DNA of 64,000 nucleotides from Humibacillus xanthopallidus (GCF_006717145.1 NZ_VFQF01000001.1:1736001-1800000), one strand, 5' to 3'. Positions 35,025-45,164 are shown, numbered from the stretch's first letter. Notes: a model not told the origin generated them from the sequence alone. Made by a program: numbers and translations.

Positions 35025-35244
35025 CAATCGAAAGAGCAGTTCGTCGCCGCCGAGCGCGCCCGTGGGGTCGCGGACAAAGGGCGACGAACTGCTCTTTCGA
35101 TTGGCGAGGGCGACGGGCACGAACATCCCGACGAAGCGCTCTTTCGATTGGCGAGGGCGACGGGCACAAACATCCCGACGAAGCGCTCTTTCGATTGACG
35201 AGGGCGACGGGCACGAACAGCCCGACGAACTGCTCTTTCGATTG
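35025..35244. repeat. 47-bp tandem repeat array with one inverted arm (family C)
   Basis: A 22-base word that ends GCTCTTTCGATTG begins at 35082, 35129, 35176 and 35223, spaced exactly 47 bases, with a nearly constant 25-base filler (GCGAGGGCGACGGGCAC...). A reverse-complement copy stands at 35025-35046, so the first direct copy can fold back on it. It fills the 279-base convergent gap between tesB and treZ. Constant filler rules out CRISPR. Confidence 0.92.
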
Positions 35245-35253
35245 GTGGAGCGG

Positions 35254-37080
35254 TCAGAAGGTGCGGAGGACTGCCACGTCGTGGCCGTCGAGGCGCACCC
35301 CGTCGCCGCGCACGATCGGTGCGCGGCCCCACGAGGCGAGCACGTGCGAGACCTCTCCGGAGAACGGCACGACCTGCGAGCGCCCCGCGAGGTTGACAAC
35401 CACGTGCACCTTGCCGCGGGACATGATGAGCCAGCGGGCGTCCTCGTCGAACTCCACGGACGTCTCGCGCAGGTCGCCCGACGCGATGTCGGGCTCGGTG
35501 CGCCGCACCTTCGTGAGGGCCACGTAGAAGTGCAGCATCTCGGTGTGGCTCGGCGCCATCGGCTGGGTCCAGTCGAGCACGCTCGCGTCGCGGGTGGCGC
35601 GGGCCTGCGGGTCGGGCACGTCGGCGGCGGCCCAGCCGTGCGGGGCGAACTCGGCCCGGCGACCCCGGCGCACCGCGTCGGCCAGATCCTCGTCGCCGAA
35701 GGACGTGAAGTAGGCGAAGGGGGTGCTGGCCCGCCACTCCTCCCCCATGAAGATCATCGCCGTGAAGGGCGACAGGAGGTAGAGCGCGGCGCCGATCGCC
35801 TGCTGCCCCGGCGAGATCGAGTCGCTGATGCGGTCTCCGGTCGCCCGGTTGCCCACCTGGTCGTGGGTCTGCAGATAGGCGAGGAACTGGTGACCCGACT
35901 GCGCCTCGGGGTCGACCTTGACACCCCACACCCGCCCCCGGAAGGTCGAGACGCGACCGTCGTGGAGGAAGGCGTCGGTCAGCGTCTTCGCGAGCACCGA
36001 GAGCGACCCGCCCTCCGGCCACGCCTCGGTGCCACCGGCGAAGTCGGCGTAGTAGCCGGCGGTCTCACCGGTGAGGGCGACGTGGAGCGCGTGGTGGATG
36101 TCGTCGTCCCACTGCGCCGTCATTCCACGACCGCCCGCGGCGGTGGGCGTCACCATCATCGGGTCGTTGAGGTCTGACTCGGCCACGAGATCGAGTGGAC
36201 GCCCCAGCTCGGCTGCGAGAGAGGCGATCTCGTCGGAGAGCTCGGCCAGTAGGTGCGGCTGCGAGTCGTCGCGCAGCTCGTGCACCGCGTCGAGCCGGAG
36301 CGCGTCGACGTGGAAGTCGCGCATCCACCTCACGGCGTTGTCGATGATCCAGCGGCGCACCTCGTGGCTGCCGTTGCCGTCGAGGTTGACCGCAGACCCC
36401 CACGGTGTGTGGTGGGCGTCGGTGAAGTAGGGCCCGAACTCCCCGAGGTAGTTGCCGGTCGGCCCGAGGTGGTTGTAGACGACGTCAAGCCCGACGCCCA
36501 GCCCACGCTCGTGGCACGCGTCGACGAACCGCTGGAAGGCAGCGGGTCCGCCGTAGGCCTGGTGGACGGCATACAGGTGCACGCCGTCGTAGCCCCAGCC
36601 CCACGGGCCGTCGAACGCGGCGATCGGCATGATGGAGACGAGGTCGACGCCGAGCCCCACGAGGTGGTCGAGGTGGGCGATCGCCGCGTCGAAGGTGCCC
36701 TCGGGCGTGAAGGTGCCCACGTGCAGCTCGTAGACGACGCCGCCACAGACTCCGCGGCCGTCTCGGGTGCCGCGCCAGGCGGCGTCACCCCAGGGGTATG
36801 CCGCCGGGTCGAACGTGCGGCTCGGGCCGTGGACGCCACGTGGTTGCCACGGGCTGCGGGGGTCGGGCCGTGGGTCGCCGCCGTCGATGCTGAAGGCGTA
36901 GTCGATCGTCCGGGCCTCGAGCTGGTCGCCGGGGTTCCAGGACCACCAGCCGCCGGCCTCGCGCGTCATCGGCGACAGCGTGAGCTCACCCGTCACCGCA
37001 CCACCCGACTCGTCCGGCGCCGACCACACCACGGCAACCTGTTGCGCCTCCGGCGCCCACACCCCGATCACTGAGCTCAC
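35254..37080 (-). CDS. treZ: Malto-oligosyltrehalose trehalohydrolase
   Basis: A 608-residue GH13 enzyme that frees trehalose from maltooligosyl-trehalose. An N-terminal carbohydrate-binding-like domain begins VIGVWAPEAQQVAVVW. Catalytic residues are in DALRLDAVHELRDD (nucleophile), LVAESDLNDP (acid/base) and QTHDQVGNRATG. GTG 37080 overlaps the treY stop (GTGA) and starts the conserved region. Last gene of glgX-treY-treZ. A repeat array follows 10 bases after the stop. Confidence 0.96.
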   Translation of the reverse strand: MSSVIGVWAPEAQQVAVVWSAPDESGGAVTGELTLSPMTREAGGWWSWNPGDQLEARTIDYAFSIDGGDPRPDPRSPWQPRGVHGPSRTFDPAAYPWGDAAWRGTRDGRGVCGGVVYELHVGTFTPEGTFDAAIAHLDHLVGLGVDLVSIMPIAAFDGPWGWGYDGVHLYAVHQAYGGPAAFQRFVDACHERGLGVGLDVVYNHLGPTGNYLGEFGPYFTDAHHTPWGSAVNLDGNGSHEVRRWIIDNAVRWMRDFHVDALRLDAVHELRDDSQPHLLAELSDEIASLAAELGRPLDLVAESDLNDPMMVTPTAAGGRGMTAQWDDDIHHALHVALTGETAGYYADFAGGTEAWPEGGSLSVLAKTLTDAFLHDGRVSTFRGRVWGVKVDPEAQSGHQFLAYLQTHDQVGNRATGDRISDSISPGQQAIGAALYLLSPFTAMIFMGEEWRASTPFAYFTSFGDEDLADAVRRGRRAEFAPHGWAAADVPDPQARATRDASVLDWTQPMAPSHTEMLHFYVALTKVRRTEPDIASGDLRETSVEFDEDARWLIMSRGKVHVVVNLAGRSQVVPFSGEVSHVLASWGRAPIVRGDGVRLDGHDVAVLRTF

Positions 37081-39503
37081 ACCTCTTCCCCTACCCGCAC
37101 CAGCAGCGCGACAGGCAGCCCGTCGGGATCGCCGACGAGCGACGCCAGCTGAACGGCCCCGCCATCGACGGTCTGCTGCGCGAGCACGTCGGTCCACTCG
37201 CCGTCCGGCAGCGTCAGCGTCGAGTCGCCGAAGCCCCCAGCGTCGCGCAGACGGCCCGCGAGTCGGGTCACGACGGTCACCACGTCGATGCCGTCGCCCG
37301 CGCCGCGACCGAAGGCGACGGCATACGGGCTCGTCGTCTCGAGCGGCTGGTAGCCGGCCTCGGGCCCGACGAAGCACTCGGACCACTCACGCCGCGTGCG
37401 CAGGGCGGCCGCCGTGACGAGGAGCTTCTCGTCGTGGAGGTCCGATGGCACGACGCCTGCGTCGAGTCGCGCGAGCCGCCGGCGCCGCTCGTCGTAGTCG
37501 ACCAGGCGACGGTTGTCGGGGTCGACGAGCGAGAGGTCGACGAGGTCGGTGCCCTGGTAGACGTCGGGCACGCCGGGCATCGTCAGCTGCACGAGCTTCT
37601 GCCCGAGCACGTTGGCGCGGGTCTCGACGCCCGTGGCCTCCACCCACGACTCGAGGTGACTCACGATCTCCGGCGTCGACACGAGACCGGCGACGAAGAA
37701 CTCGACCGCCGACTCGTAGGCGGTGTTGGGCTCGGTCCAGCGCGTGAAGAGCTTCGACTCGCGAATCGCCTTGAGCGCGTAGGCCTGCAGCCGCTCCTCG
37801 CTGATCGGCCACGCGCCGACGGCGGTCTGCCAGAGGAAGTACTCGGTGAGGACGTCGAGCTCGTCGGAGCGCAGGTCGACCGCGAGGCGGCGGGCCTCGG
37901 CGAGCCACTCGGCCCACGCGGCAGGTCGCTCGGCGAGGACCGCGAGCCGCGCCCGCACGTCCTCGGCGCGCTTCGTGTCGTGGGTCGACAGCGTCGTCAT
38001 CGTGCGGGGTGAGCGCTCCAGCAGGCCCCGCGCGAAGGCGTGGAAGGTGCTCGTCGACACCCCCACGCGGGTGGGGTCGCCGCCGACCTCGTTGAGCCCG
38101 ACGAGGCGCACGTAGCGGTAGTAGGCGGTGTCCTCGATGGCCTTGGCCATCGCCGGCCCGCAGGTCTGCTGGAAGCGCACGACGAACTCGTCCTGGGCGG
38201 CAGCTTCGACCGGCGATGCCTGCCCCAGAGCCAGGTCGATGACGGCCTCGACGACCGCGCGCGGCAGCTCCACCCCAGGTCGCGCCCCTCGCGCCACCGT
38301 CGACTCGAGCTCGGCTGCGTCGGCCGCAGAGGCGGGCACACCGGGACGGATGTAGACGCGGTAGCGATCCATGCCGACGAGCATCGCCTCGACCACCTCG
38401 CGGGCTGCCGCCTGCTCGAGGTCGGGCCGGGCACGCGCGACGAGCCGCATGAGCCGGCTCACCTCGGCCGCGAGCATGACCTGCACGACCCAGCGCTTCG
38501 ACTCGGTGATGATCGCCTCGAGGTCCTGGTGCTCGCCGAGCAGCTGGGCCGACAGGTCGTCGAGCGGGCCTGCTCCGTCGGGGTCGACGAAGAGCCCGCC
38601 GACCCGCAGCAACGCGTCGTAGCCGGTGGTGCCGGCCGTGCGCCAGCCAGCCGGCAGCCGCTCGTCGCCCTCGAGGATCTTCTCGACGACGACCCACGCG
38701 CCGTCGGTGACCTCGGCGAGCCGCTCGAGATAGCCCTCAGGGTCGGCCAGCCCGTCCGGGTGGTCGATGCGCAGGCCGTCGATGGCGCCCGACCGGATGC
38801 CGTCGATCAGCAGTCGATGGGTCTCGTCGAAGACCTCGGGCTCCTCGACCCGCACCGCGATGAGCGAGGTGACGTCGAAGAACCGTCGGTAGTTGAGCTC
38901 GTCGTCGGCGATCGTCCAGGACGCGAGGCGGTAGTGCTGCGCCTCGACCAGCTCGCCGATGGGCGCTTCGGTGTCGCTCCCCGCTGCGAGGGGGAAGACG
39001 TGGTCGTAGTAGCGCACCACCGGCTCCCCCTCGTGGTCACCGAGGGTGATGTCACCGGCAGCGAGCACCTCGTCGAGCGGCGCACCGAGCACGGGCATGA
39101 GGATGCGACCGCCCTGGGCGTCCCAGTCGATGTCGAACCACGACGCATACGACGACCCGCGACCCTCGCGCAGCACCGACCACAGCGGCCGGTTGAGCCA
39201 CAGCGGCGTCGGAGTCGTCATGTGGTTGGGCACGACGTCGACGACGACACCGAGGCCGGCCGCGTGGGCGGCCGCCACGAGACGGGCGAAGGCCTCGTCA
39301 CCACCGAGGCCCTCGGCCACGGCCGTGTGGTCGATGACGTCGTAGCCGTGCTTCGAGCCGGCCGACGCCTGGAGGATCGGCGACAGGTAGAGGTGCGAAA
39401 CCCCCAGTGTCGCAAGGTGATCCACTTGCGCCACCGCATCATCGAGAGTGAAGTCGGGCTCGAGCTGGAGCCGGTGGGTCGAGACGATCGGTCGCTCGGT
39501 CAC
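37077..39503 (-). CDS. treY: Malto-oligosyltrehalose synthase
   Basis: An 808-residue GH13 enzyme that turns the reducing end of maltodextrins into a trehalose unit. THRLQLEPDFTLDDA at the start, SPILQASAGSKHGYDVIDH, GLRIDHPDGLADP (nucleophile), VVVEKILEGDERLP (acid/base) and TLSTHDTKRAEDVRARL are hallmarks. GTG 39503 overlaps the glgX stop (GTGA), and its own stop overlaps treZ, so the three products are probably made in fixed ratio. Confidence 0.96.
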   Translation of the reverse strand: MTERPIVSTHRLQLEPDFTLDDAVAQVDHLATLGVSHLYLSPILQASAGSKHGYDVIDHTAVAEGLGGDEAFARLVAAAHAAGLGVVVDVVPNHMTTPTPLWLNRPLWSVLREGRGSSYASWFDIDWDAQGGRILMPVLGAPLDEVLAAGDITLGDHEGEPVVRYYDHVFPLAAGSDTEAPIGELVEAQHYRLASWTIADDELNYRRFFDVTSLIAVRVEEPEVFDETHRLLIDGIRSGAIDGLRIDHPDGLADPEGYLERLAEVTDGAWVVVEKILEGDERLPAGWRTAGTTGYDALLRVGGLFVDPDGAGPLDDLSAQLLGEHQDLEAIITESKRWVVQVMLAAEVSRLMRLVARARPDLEQAAAREVVEAMLVGMDRYRVYIRPGVPASAADAAELESTVARGARPGVELPRAVVEAVIDLALGQASPVEAAAQDEFVVRFQQTCGPAMAKAIEDTAYYRYVRLVGLNEVGGDPTRVGVSTSTFHAFARGLLERSPRTMTTLSTHDTKRAEDVRARLAVLAERPAAWAEWLAEARRLAVDLRSDELDVLTEYFLWQTAVGAWPISEERLQAYALKAIRESKLFTRWTEPNTAYESAVEFFVAGLVSTPEIVSHLESWVEATGVETRANVLGQKLVQLTMPGVPDVYQGTDLVDLSLVDPDNRRLVDYDERRRRLARLDAGVVPSDLHDEKLLVTAAALRTRREWSECFVGPEAGYQPLETTSPYAVAFGRGAGDGIDVVTVVTRLAGRLRDAGGFGDSTLTLPDGEWTDVLAQQTVDGGAVQLASLVGDPDGLPVALLVRVGEEV

Positions 39504-41671
39504 GCGGTGGCCTCCTCCGTGAGCCCCGGGACGCTCGCCGGCACGATCACGCGCGGGCACCGGAGCACGACGATGCTGCGTGGCTGCACCTGGATCTGCC
39601 ACGACGGGTCGAGCGAGTGGCTCTCGAGGTCATGGGCGGCCGTGTCGACGACAGGGATCCACTCCGAGCCGTACTCCTCGTCCGGCAGCGTGAAGCTGAG
39701 CGGCTCGCTGTAGGCGTTGAACATCACGAGGAACGAGTCGTCGAGGACGGGGTTGCCGCGCGGGTCGGGCCCCGGGATGGCCGAGCCGTTGAGGAAGACC
39801 ATCAGCGACTTGGCGAGGCCGTTGCGCCAGGCGTCCTCGTCCATGTGCTCGGCATCCGGCGTGAACCAGGCGATGTCACCCAGCTCGCTCTCGCCACCGT
39901 GGTCGGCGCTGCCGGCGAAGAAGCGGCGCCGGCGGAAGACCGGGTGCTCACGGCGGAGCTTGACGACCGACTGCGTGAAGGTGAGCAGCTTCTGGTCGTC
40001 GCTGTCGAGCACCCACTGGATCCACGAGATGTCGTTGTCCTGGCAATAGCCGTTGTTGTTGCCGCCCTGCGTGCGACCGAGCTCGTCGCCGTGAAGCAGC
40101 ATCGGCACGCCCTGCGAGAGCAGCAGCGTCGTGATGAAGTTGCGCTGCTGGCGCAGGCGCAGGTCACGGACCTTCGGGTCGTTCGTCGGCCCCTCGACGC
40201 CACAGTTCCACGAGCGGTTGTGGCTCTCGCCGTCGTTGTTGCCCTCACCGTTTGCCTCGTTGTGCTTGTCGTTGTAGGACACGAGGTCGCGCAGGGTGAA
40301 GCCGTCGTGGGCGGTGACGAAGTTGATCGACGCGATCGGCTTGCGGCCGGAGTGCTCGTAGAGGTCGCTGGATCCCGTGAAGCGAGAAGCGAACTCGCCG
40401 AGTGCGCCGCCTTCGCCGCGCCAGAAGTCGCGAACCGTGTCGCGGTACTTTCCGTTCCACTCGGTCCACAGGGGCGGGAAGTTGCCGACCTGGTAGCCAC
40501 CCTCGCCGACGTCCCACGGTTCGGCGATGAGCTTGACCTGGCTGACGACGGGGTCCTGCTGGATGAGGTCGAAGAAGGCCGAGAGCTTGTCGACCTCGTG
40601 GAACTGGCGCGCCAGCGTCGCGGCGAGGTCGAAGCGGAAGCCGTCGACGTGCATCTCGGTGACCCAGTAGCGCAGCGAGTCCATGATGAGCTGCAGCACG
40701 TGCGGGCTGCGCATGAGGAGGCTGTTGCCCGTGCCCGTCGTGTCGTAGTAGTGCGTGAGGTCGTCGCTCACCAGCCGGTAGTAGCTGTTGTTGTCGAGCC
40801 CGCGGAAGGCGAGCGTCGGGCCCAGGTGGTTGCCTTCGGCGGTGTGGTTGTAGACGACGTCGAGGATCACCTCGATGTGCGCGGCGTGCAGGGCCTTGAC
40901 CATCGCCTTGAACTCGAGCACCTGCTGCCCGCGCTGCCCACCGGCCGCGTAGGCGTTGTGCGGCGCGAGGAAGCCGATCGTGTTGTAGCCCCAGTAGTTC
41001 GACAGTCCGCGGTCGATCAGCGGCGCGTCCTGGACGAACTGGTGCACCGGCATGAGCTCGATGGCGGTGATGCCGAGCTCGCTGAGGTGCTTGATCATCG
41101 CGGGGTGGGCGATGGCCGCATAGGTGCCGCGGATCTCCTCCGGGATCTCGGGGTGCATCATCGACAGGCCCTTGACGTGGGCCTCGTAGATGACGCTCTC
41201 GTGGTACTCGTGACGCGGCGGCCGGTCGTCGCCCCAGTCGAAGAACGGGTTGATGACGACCGAGTGCATCGTGTGCCGCACGCTGTCGTCGAGGTTGATC
41301 TTCGTCGTCGTCGCGGCCTTGGGGTCGCCGAACGTGTAGGAGTAGAGCGACTGGTCGTTCTCGGCCTGCCCCTCGATCGCCTTGGCGTAGGGGTCGAGCA
41401 GGAACTTGCTCGGGTTGCAGCGGTGCCCCTTGTCCGGGGCGTAGGGGCCGTGCACCCGGAAGCCGTAGCGCTGTCCGGGTTGCACGTAGGGCACGTAGCC
41501 GTGCCACACGAAACCGTCGGTCTCGGGGAGGTCGATGCGGGTCTCGACGAAGTCGTCGTCGATGAGACAGAGCTCGATGCGCTCTGCCACCTCGGAGAAG
41601 ACGGCAAAGTTCACACCCGATCCGTCATAGGTTGCGCCGAGGGGGTAGGGCTTGCCGGGCCAGATCTCCAT
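39500..41671 (-). CDS. glgX: Glycogen debranching enzyme GlgX
   Basis: A 723-residue GH13 isoamylase-type enzyme that removes short alpha-1,6 branches from glycogen. An N-terminal CBM48-like part ([20 protein letters not shown]) precedes the barrel. Catalytic residues are in [28 protein letters not shown] and [23 protein letters not shown] 41671 has AAGAAGG upstream. It feeds linear maltodextrins to treY-treZ and perhaps to the GH13 alpha-glucosidase at 24264. The promoter should lie in 41672-41964. Confidence 0.96.
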   Translation of the reverse strand: MEIWPGKPYPLGATYDGSGVNFAVFSEVAERIELCLIDDDFVETRIDLPETDGFVWHGYVPYVQPGQRYGFRVHGPYAPDKGHRCNPSKFLLDPYAKAIEGQAENDQSLYSYTFGDPKAATTTKINLDDSVRHTMHSVVINPFFDWGDDRPPRHEYHESVIYEAHVKGLSMMHPEIPEEIRGTYAAIAHPAMIKHLSELGITAIELMPVHQFVQDAPLIDRGLSNYWGYNTIGFLAPHNAYAAGGQRGQQVLEFKAMVKALHAAHIEVILDVVYNHTAEGNHLGPTLAFRGLDNNSYYRLVSDDLTHYYDTTGTGNSLLMRSPHVLQLIMDSLRYWVTEMHVDGFRFDLAATLARQFHEVDKLSAFFDLIQQDPVVSQVKLIAEPWDVGEGGYQVGNFPPLWTEWNGKYRDTVRDFWRGEGGALGEFASRFTGSSDLYEHSGRKPIASINFVTAHDGFTLRDLVSYNDKHNEANGEGNNDGESHNRSWNCGVEGPTNDPKVRDLRLRQQRNFITTLLLSQGVPMLLHGDELGRTQGGNNNGYCQDNDISWIQWVLDSDDQKLLTFTQSVVKLRREHPVFRRRRFFAGSADHGGESELGDIAWFTPDAEHMDEDAWRNGLAKSLMVFLNGSAIPGPDPRGNPVLDDSFLVMFNAYSEPLSFTLPDEEYGSEWIPVVDTAAHDLESHSLDPSWQIQVQPRSIVVLRCPRVIVPASVPGLTEEATA

Positions 41672-41964
41672 GGACCTTCTTCCGTCGTCGGTCGCGGCAC
41701 GGGGCCACGGCGCCACGGCGTGGCGACGAGCGGACGACAGTGGCCGCAGGGGCCATTCTTGCCTGCCCAGCACCCCGGTGCACAACCACGGGGTATGCCG
41801 CGTCGCGCGGCCACGCTCGCCAGGGCCGCTCGCAGGCCGAGCCGGGGAGCCTCGGGGCCCTGTGGAGAGCGCCGGGACCTAGGGCCCTGCCTCAGTTACT
41901 GCCGTCCTGCTGGCATGGGAGTGAGGGAGCCCGGACCTGCCGAGCCCACCCAGAGGAGTCCGTG
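41672..41964. other. Divergent promoter region between glgX and the baeRF3-like gene
   Basis: No gene is seen in these 293 bases. They hold the two divergent promoters, a GTATGCCG copy (about 41800), and short CACGG/CCGTG arms. No convincing operator was found. Confidence 0.5.
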
Positions 41965-43107
41965 ATGATCACCCACCTGCCGCATGTCCCCCACACCCCG
42001 CCTTGGGACGAGATGGACCTCGCCTCCGCAGACAGCCTGCTCCGGCTCAGTGAGGTCGAAGGACCGTGCGTCACCTTCTACCTGCACACCAGCGTCTTCG
42101 GTCCGGACACGAGACTCGGGCCGTCCCGGCTGCGCACCCAGGCTCGGGAGGCTGCCGAGCAGCTCGCCGCGGCCGGCATCGACCACCAGGTCGCGGCAGA
42201 CCTCCTCGAGCCGCTGAAGGACCTCGAGAGCGACCACGACTTCTGGCAGTCCCAGGGGCCCTCCCTCGCACTCTTCACCGCACCGACCTTCGCGGCGCAC
42301 CTCCGTCTCCCGGTCGAGCTGTCCGAGGAGGTGGCGGTGGGACCGGTCTTCCGCCTACGCCCCCTCGTCCCGCTCCTGTCCCCCACCAGTGGTTTCCTCG
42401 TTCTCGCCCTCGCGCAGAACGCGGTCCGGCTCCTGCACGGCACGCGGGAGGGTGTGCGCGAGGTGTCCCTCGGCGCGATCCCTGCCTCCATGAACGAGGC
42501 CATCCCGCAGGAGGAGACGGAGCGGCACGGGCAGTCCCACTCGACCGGTCGCACCGGCGTGCGCGGTGAGCAGCAGGTCCACGGGCAGGGCAACGAGGCC
42601 GACTACGACAAGGCCGCGCTCGAGCGCTACTTCCGGGCGGTGGACGAGCCTCTCGTCGAGCGCTTCGGCTCTCGGAGCGATCCGCTCGTGCTGGCGAGCG
42701 TCGGCTACTACCTGCCGATCTACCGTCGGGTGAGCCGCTACCCGGCGCTCTGGGACGCCGTCGTCGAGGGAAATCCGGAGCACCGCACGTCGGAGGAGCT
42801 GCACGCCGCCGCGTGGCAGCTCATCGCTGCCGACATCGACCGCCGTGACCAGGCTCTGCGTGACCACTTCCAGGAGCTCGATGGGACGGGACGCACCGCA
42901 CGAGAGCCGGCGGAGGTCCTTCTGGCCGCGCGGGACGGTCGCGTCGACACGCTGTTCGTGGACCCAGCCGCGAGACCGGACGCAGAGCCTGCCGAGGACT
43001 CCCTCATCGACAAGGCGATCGTCGACACGGTCCGCCACGGGGGCCGCTGCGTGCCGATCGGCGTGCTGCCCGTGCCGGGCCGGGTCGCAGCGCTCCTGCG
43101 CTTCTGA
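41965..43107 (+). CDS. baeRF3-like (bacterial archaeo-eukaryotic release factor family) protein
   Basis: A 380-residue protein. The start LLRLSEVEGPCVTFYLHTSV and GPDTRLGPSRLRTQAREAAEQL is typical of the baeRF family 3, relatives of eRF1/Pelota. Later parts fit: VLALAQNAVRLLHGTREGVREV and a C-terminal GGRCVPIGVLPVPGRVAALLRF. Family members are proposed to act at the ribosome or in stress; direct proof is lacking. The eRF1 GGQ catalytic motif is not seen. ATG 41965 has GAGGAG six bases upstream. Confidence 0.82.
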   Translation: MITHLPHVPHTPPWDEMDLASADSLLRLSEVEGPCVTFYLHTSVFGPDTRLGPSRLRTQAREAAEQLAAAGIDHQVAADLLEPLKDLESDHDFWQSQGPSLALFTAPTFAAHLRLPVELSEEVAVGPVFRLRPLVPLLSPTSGFLVLALAQNAVRLLHGTREGVREVSLGAIPASMNEAIPQEETERHGQSHSTGRTGVRGEQQVHGQGNEADYDKAALERYFRAVDEPLVERFGSRSDPLVLASVGYYLPIYRRVSRYPALWDAVVEGNPEHRTSEELHAAAWQLIAADIDRRDQALRDHFQELDGTGRTAREPAEVLLAARDGRVDTLFVDPAARPDAEPAEDSLIDKAIVDTVRHGGRCVPIGVLPVPGRVAALLRF

Positions 43108-43145
43108 GCGGGCGCTCTGGGCTGAGCCCGCCAGAGCCGGTCGGC

Positions 43146-43189
43146 CGCTGGGCCGGGACCACGCGACGGCGGACTGTCCCGGCCCAGCG
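43146..43189. terminator. Bidirectional terminator hairpin
   Basis: A perfect 14-bp stem (43146-43159 with 43176-43189) around a 16-base loop, between convergent genes. It is followed by GGTATACC, a variant of the GTATGCC word. Confidence 0.85.
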
Positions 43190-43209
43190 GTATACCTCGT
43201 GGAACTCGG

Positions 43210-43968
43210 CTAGAGGCCGCCGCCGAGAGTGACACCGCCATCGATCGTCAGGGTCTGCCCGGTGATCCACGACGCGTCGCGGCTGAGCAGGAAGCTGACC
43301 GCGCCCGCGACGTCCTCGGGGAGGCCGAGCCGCTTCATCGGGTAGGCGCGCACGACCTTCTCCTCACGCCCCTCGTAGAGCGCTTCGGCAAACTTCGTCT
43401 TGACGACGGCGGGCGCGACGGCGTTGACCCGCACGTCGGGGCCGAGCTCGAAGCCGAGCTCGGTCGTCAGGTGGATGAGCGCGGCCTTGGACACGCCGTA
43501 CCACCCGATGACACCGGAGGCGCCCTGCCCGGCGACCGAGGCGAGGTTGACCACGGCAGCCGGGTGCTCGGCGTCGCCGAAGCCCGATGCGATCGCCTTT
43601 GTGATCCACGAGAAGGCCGCGACGACGTTGACGTCGAGCACCTTCCGGGCGACGTCGAGGTCGGTGTCGACCATCGGCCCGTAGACCGGGTTGATGCCGG
43701 TGTTGTTGACGAGCAGGTGCAGCCCGCCGAAGGTCTCGTGCGCCGTGGCGATGACCTCGTCCTGGTGGGCCTCGTCAGCCGCGTTGCCGGCCACGCCGAG
43801 AGCGTGCGCCGAGCCGCCGAGCTCCTCGACGGCTGCTGCGAGCGCCTCAGGCTTGCGCGCGGTGATGACGACCTTGGCGCCCTCGGCGACGAGCCGGTGA
43901 GCGATGCCCAGCCCGATGCCGCGGCTCGCGCCGGTGACGATCGCGACGGCTCCCTCGTGCGCCCCCAT
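43210..43968 (-). CDS. SDR-family oxidoreductase
   Basis: A 252-residue short-chain dehydrogenase. Cofactor motif VTGASRGIGLGIA (about 11-23), NNTG in place of the usual NNAG, catalytic Ser in NLASVAGQG and Tyr/Lys in WYGVSKAAL; the C-terminus ITGQTLTIDGGVTLGGG is typical. The substrate is unknown; the neighbour suggests a hydroxyacyl-CoA or related fatty compound. ATG 43968 overlaps the acyl-CoA dehydrogenase stop by one base (TGATG). Confidence 0.93.
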   Translation of the reverse strand: MGAHEGAVAIVTGASRGIGLGIAHRLVAEGAKVVITARKPEALAAAVEELGGSAHALGVAGNAADEAHQDEVIATAHETFGGLHLLVNNTGINPVYGPMVDTDLDVARKVLDVNVVAAFSWITKAIASGFGDAEHPAAVVNLASVAGQGASGVIGWYGVSKAALIHLTTELGFELGPDVRVNAVAPAVVKTKFAEALYEGREEKVVRAYPMKRLGLPEDVAGAVSFLLSRDASWITGQTLTIDGGVTLGGGL

Positions 43969-45113
43969 CAGAAGCCGAGGTCCCGGCCGATGAGCTCCTT
44001 CATGATCTCGTTGGAGCCGGCCCAGATCTTCGTCACGCGCGCGTCGCGCCAGGCACGCGCCACGCGGTACTCGTTCATGAAGCCGTAGCCGCCGTGCAGC
44101 TGCACGCAGTGGTCGAGCACGTCGTTCTGAACCTGCGAGCTCCACCACTTGGCCTTGGCGGCGTCGACGGCCGACAGCTTGCCCTCGGCGTGCGCCGCGA
44201 CGCAGTCGTCGACGTAGGCCTCGGCGACCTCGATCTTCGTGACGAGCTCGGCCATGAGGAACTTGTTGTGCTGGAAGGCGCCGATCGGCTGGCCGAAGGC
44301 CTTGCGGTCCTTGGCGTACTGGATCGTCTCCTCGAGGATCGCCTTCGCGTGGGCGACGTTGGAGACCGCGGCCCCGACGCGCTCCTGCGGCAGACGCTGC
44401 ATCATCGCGATGAAGCCCATGCCCTCCTCGCCGAGACGGTTCTCGTCGGGCACGCGGACGTTCTCGAAGAAGAGCTCGGCGGTGTCGGACTCGTCCATGC
44501 CCACCTTGTCGAGCTTGCGCCCGTTGACGAAGCCCTCCATCCCCCGCTCGACCATGAGCAGGGTGATGCCCTTGGCGCCCTTCGACGGGTCGGTGCGGGC
44601 GGCGACGATGACGAGGTCGGCCTGGTAGCCGTTGGTGATGAAGGTCTTGGAGCCGTTGAGGATCCACGAGTCGCCGTCGCGGACGGCAGTGGTCTTGAGC
44701 GCCGCGAGGTCGGAGCCGCCGGACGGCTCGGTCATCGCGATGGCGCAGACGAGCTCGCCGCTCGCCATGCCGGGCAGCCAGCGCTGCTTCTGCTCCTCGG
44801 TGCCGAGGTCGACGATGTAGGGCGGGCACACGTCGGAGTGGATGCCGAAGCAGGAGCTCGTCGCCGCGTTGAAGCGCGACATCTCCTCGGCGACGACGGC
44901 GTTGAAGCGGTAGTCGTCGACACCGGCACCGCCGAACTCCTCGGGGATGTCGAGGCCGAAGAAGCCCTGCTTGCCGGCCTCGAGCCAGATGTCGCGCGGG
45001 ATCGACTTGCCCTCGATCATCTCCTCGGCGCGCGGCGCGAGCGTGCGGGCGACGAACTCGCGCGCCGACGCGCGCATCGCCTCGTGGTCCTCGTCATAGA
45101 TGTTGCGGGGCAT
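43968..45113 (-). CDS. Acyl-CoA dehydrogenase (long-chain/isovaleryl type)
   Basis: A 381-residue flavoenzyme of the first beta-oxidation step. CAIAMTEPSGGSDLAALKT and WILNGSKTFITNGYQADL are flavin-region signatures. The usual C-terminal catalytic Glu (YEGT) is replaced in IWAGSNEIMKELIGRDLGF. The Glu in RLPQERVGAAVSN takes the place used by long-chain and isovaleryl-CoA dehydrogenases. ATG 45113 follows GGAGG. First gene of a two-gene unit with the SDR gene, under a TetR palindrome shared with the divergent regulator. Confidence 0.95.
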   Translation of the reverse strand: MPRNIYDEDHEAMRASAREFVARTLAPRAEEMIEGKSIPRDIWLEAGKQGFFGLDIPEEFGGAGVDDYRFNAVVAEEMSRFNAATSSCFGIHSDVCPPYIVDLGTEEQKQRWLPGMASGELVCAIAMTEPSGGSDLAALKTTAVRDGDSWILNGSKTFITNGYQADLVIVAARTDPSKGAKGITLLMVERGMEGFVNGRKLDKVGMDESDTAELFFENVRVPDENRLGEEGMGFIAMMQRLPQERVGAAVSNVAHAKAILEETIQYAKDRKAFGQPIGAFQHNKFLMAELVTKIEVAEAYVDDCVAAHAEGKLSAVDAAKAKWWSSQVQNDVLDHCVQLHGGYGFMNEYRVARAWRDARVTKIWAGSNEIMKELIGRDLGF

Positions 45114-45164
45114 CCGTCCTCCATCGGGCGTGATCTCTGGGTGCGAGGCGCCGTACCGACAGGT

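Noticed and set aside
35025-35244. Family C array considered as a CRISPR
   Set aside because: The segments between repeats are almost identical, one repeat is inverted, and no cas gene is near.
43968-45113. Acyl-CoA dehydrogenase as an inactive homolog because YEGT is WAGS
   Set aside because: The Glu in LPQER fills the catalytic place used in long-chain and isovaleryl enzymes, so it is probably active.
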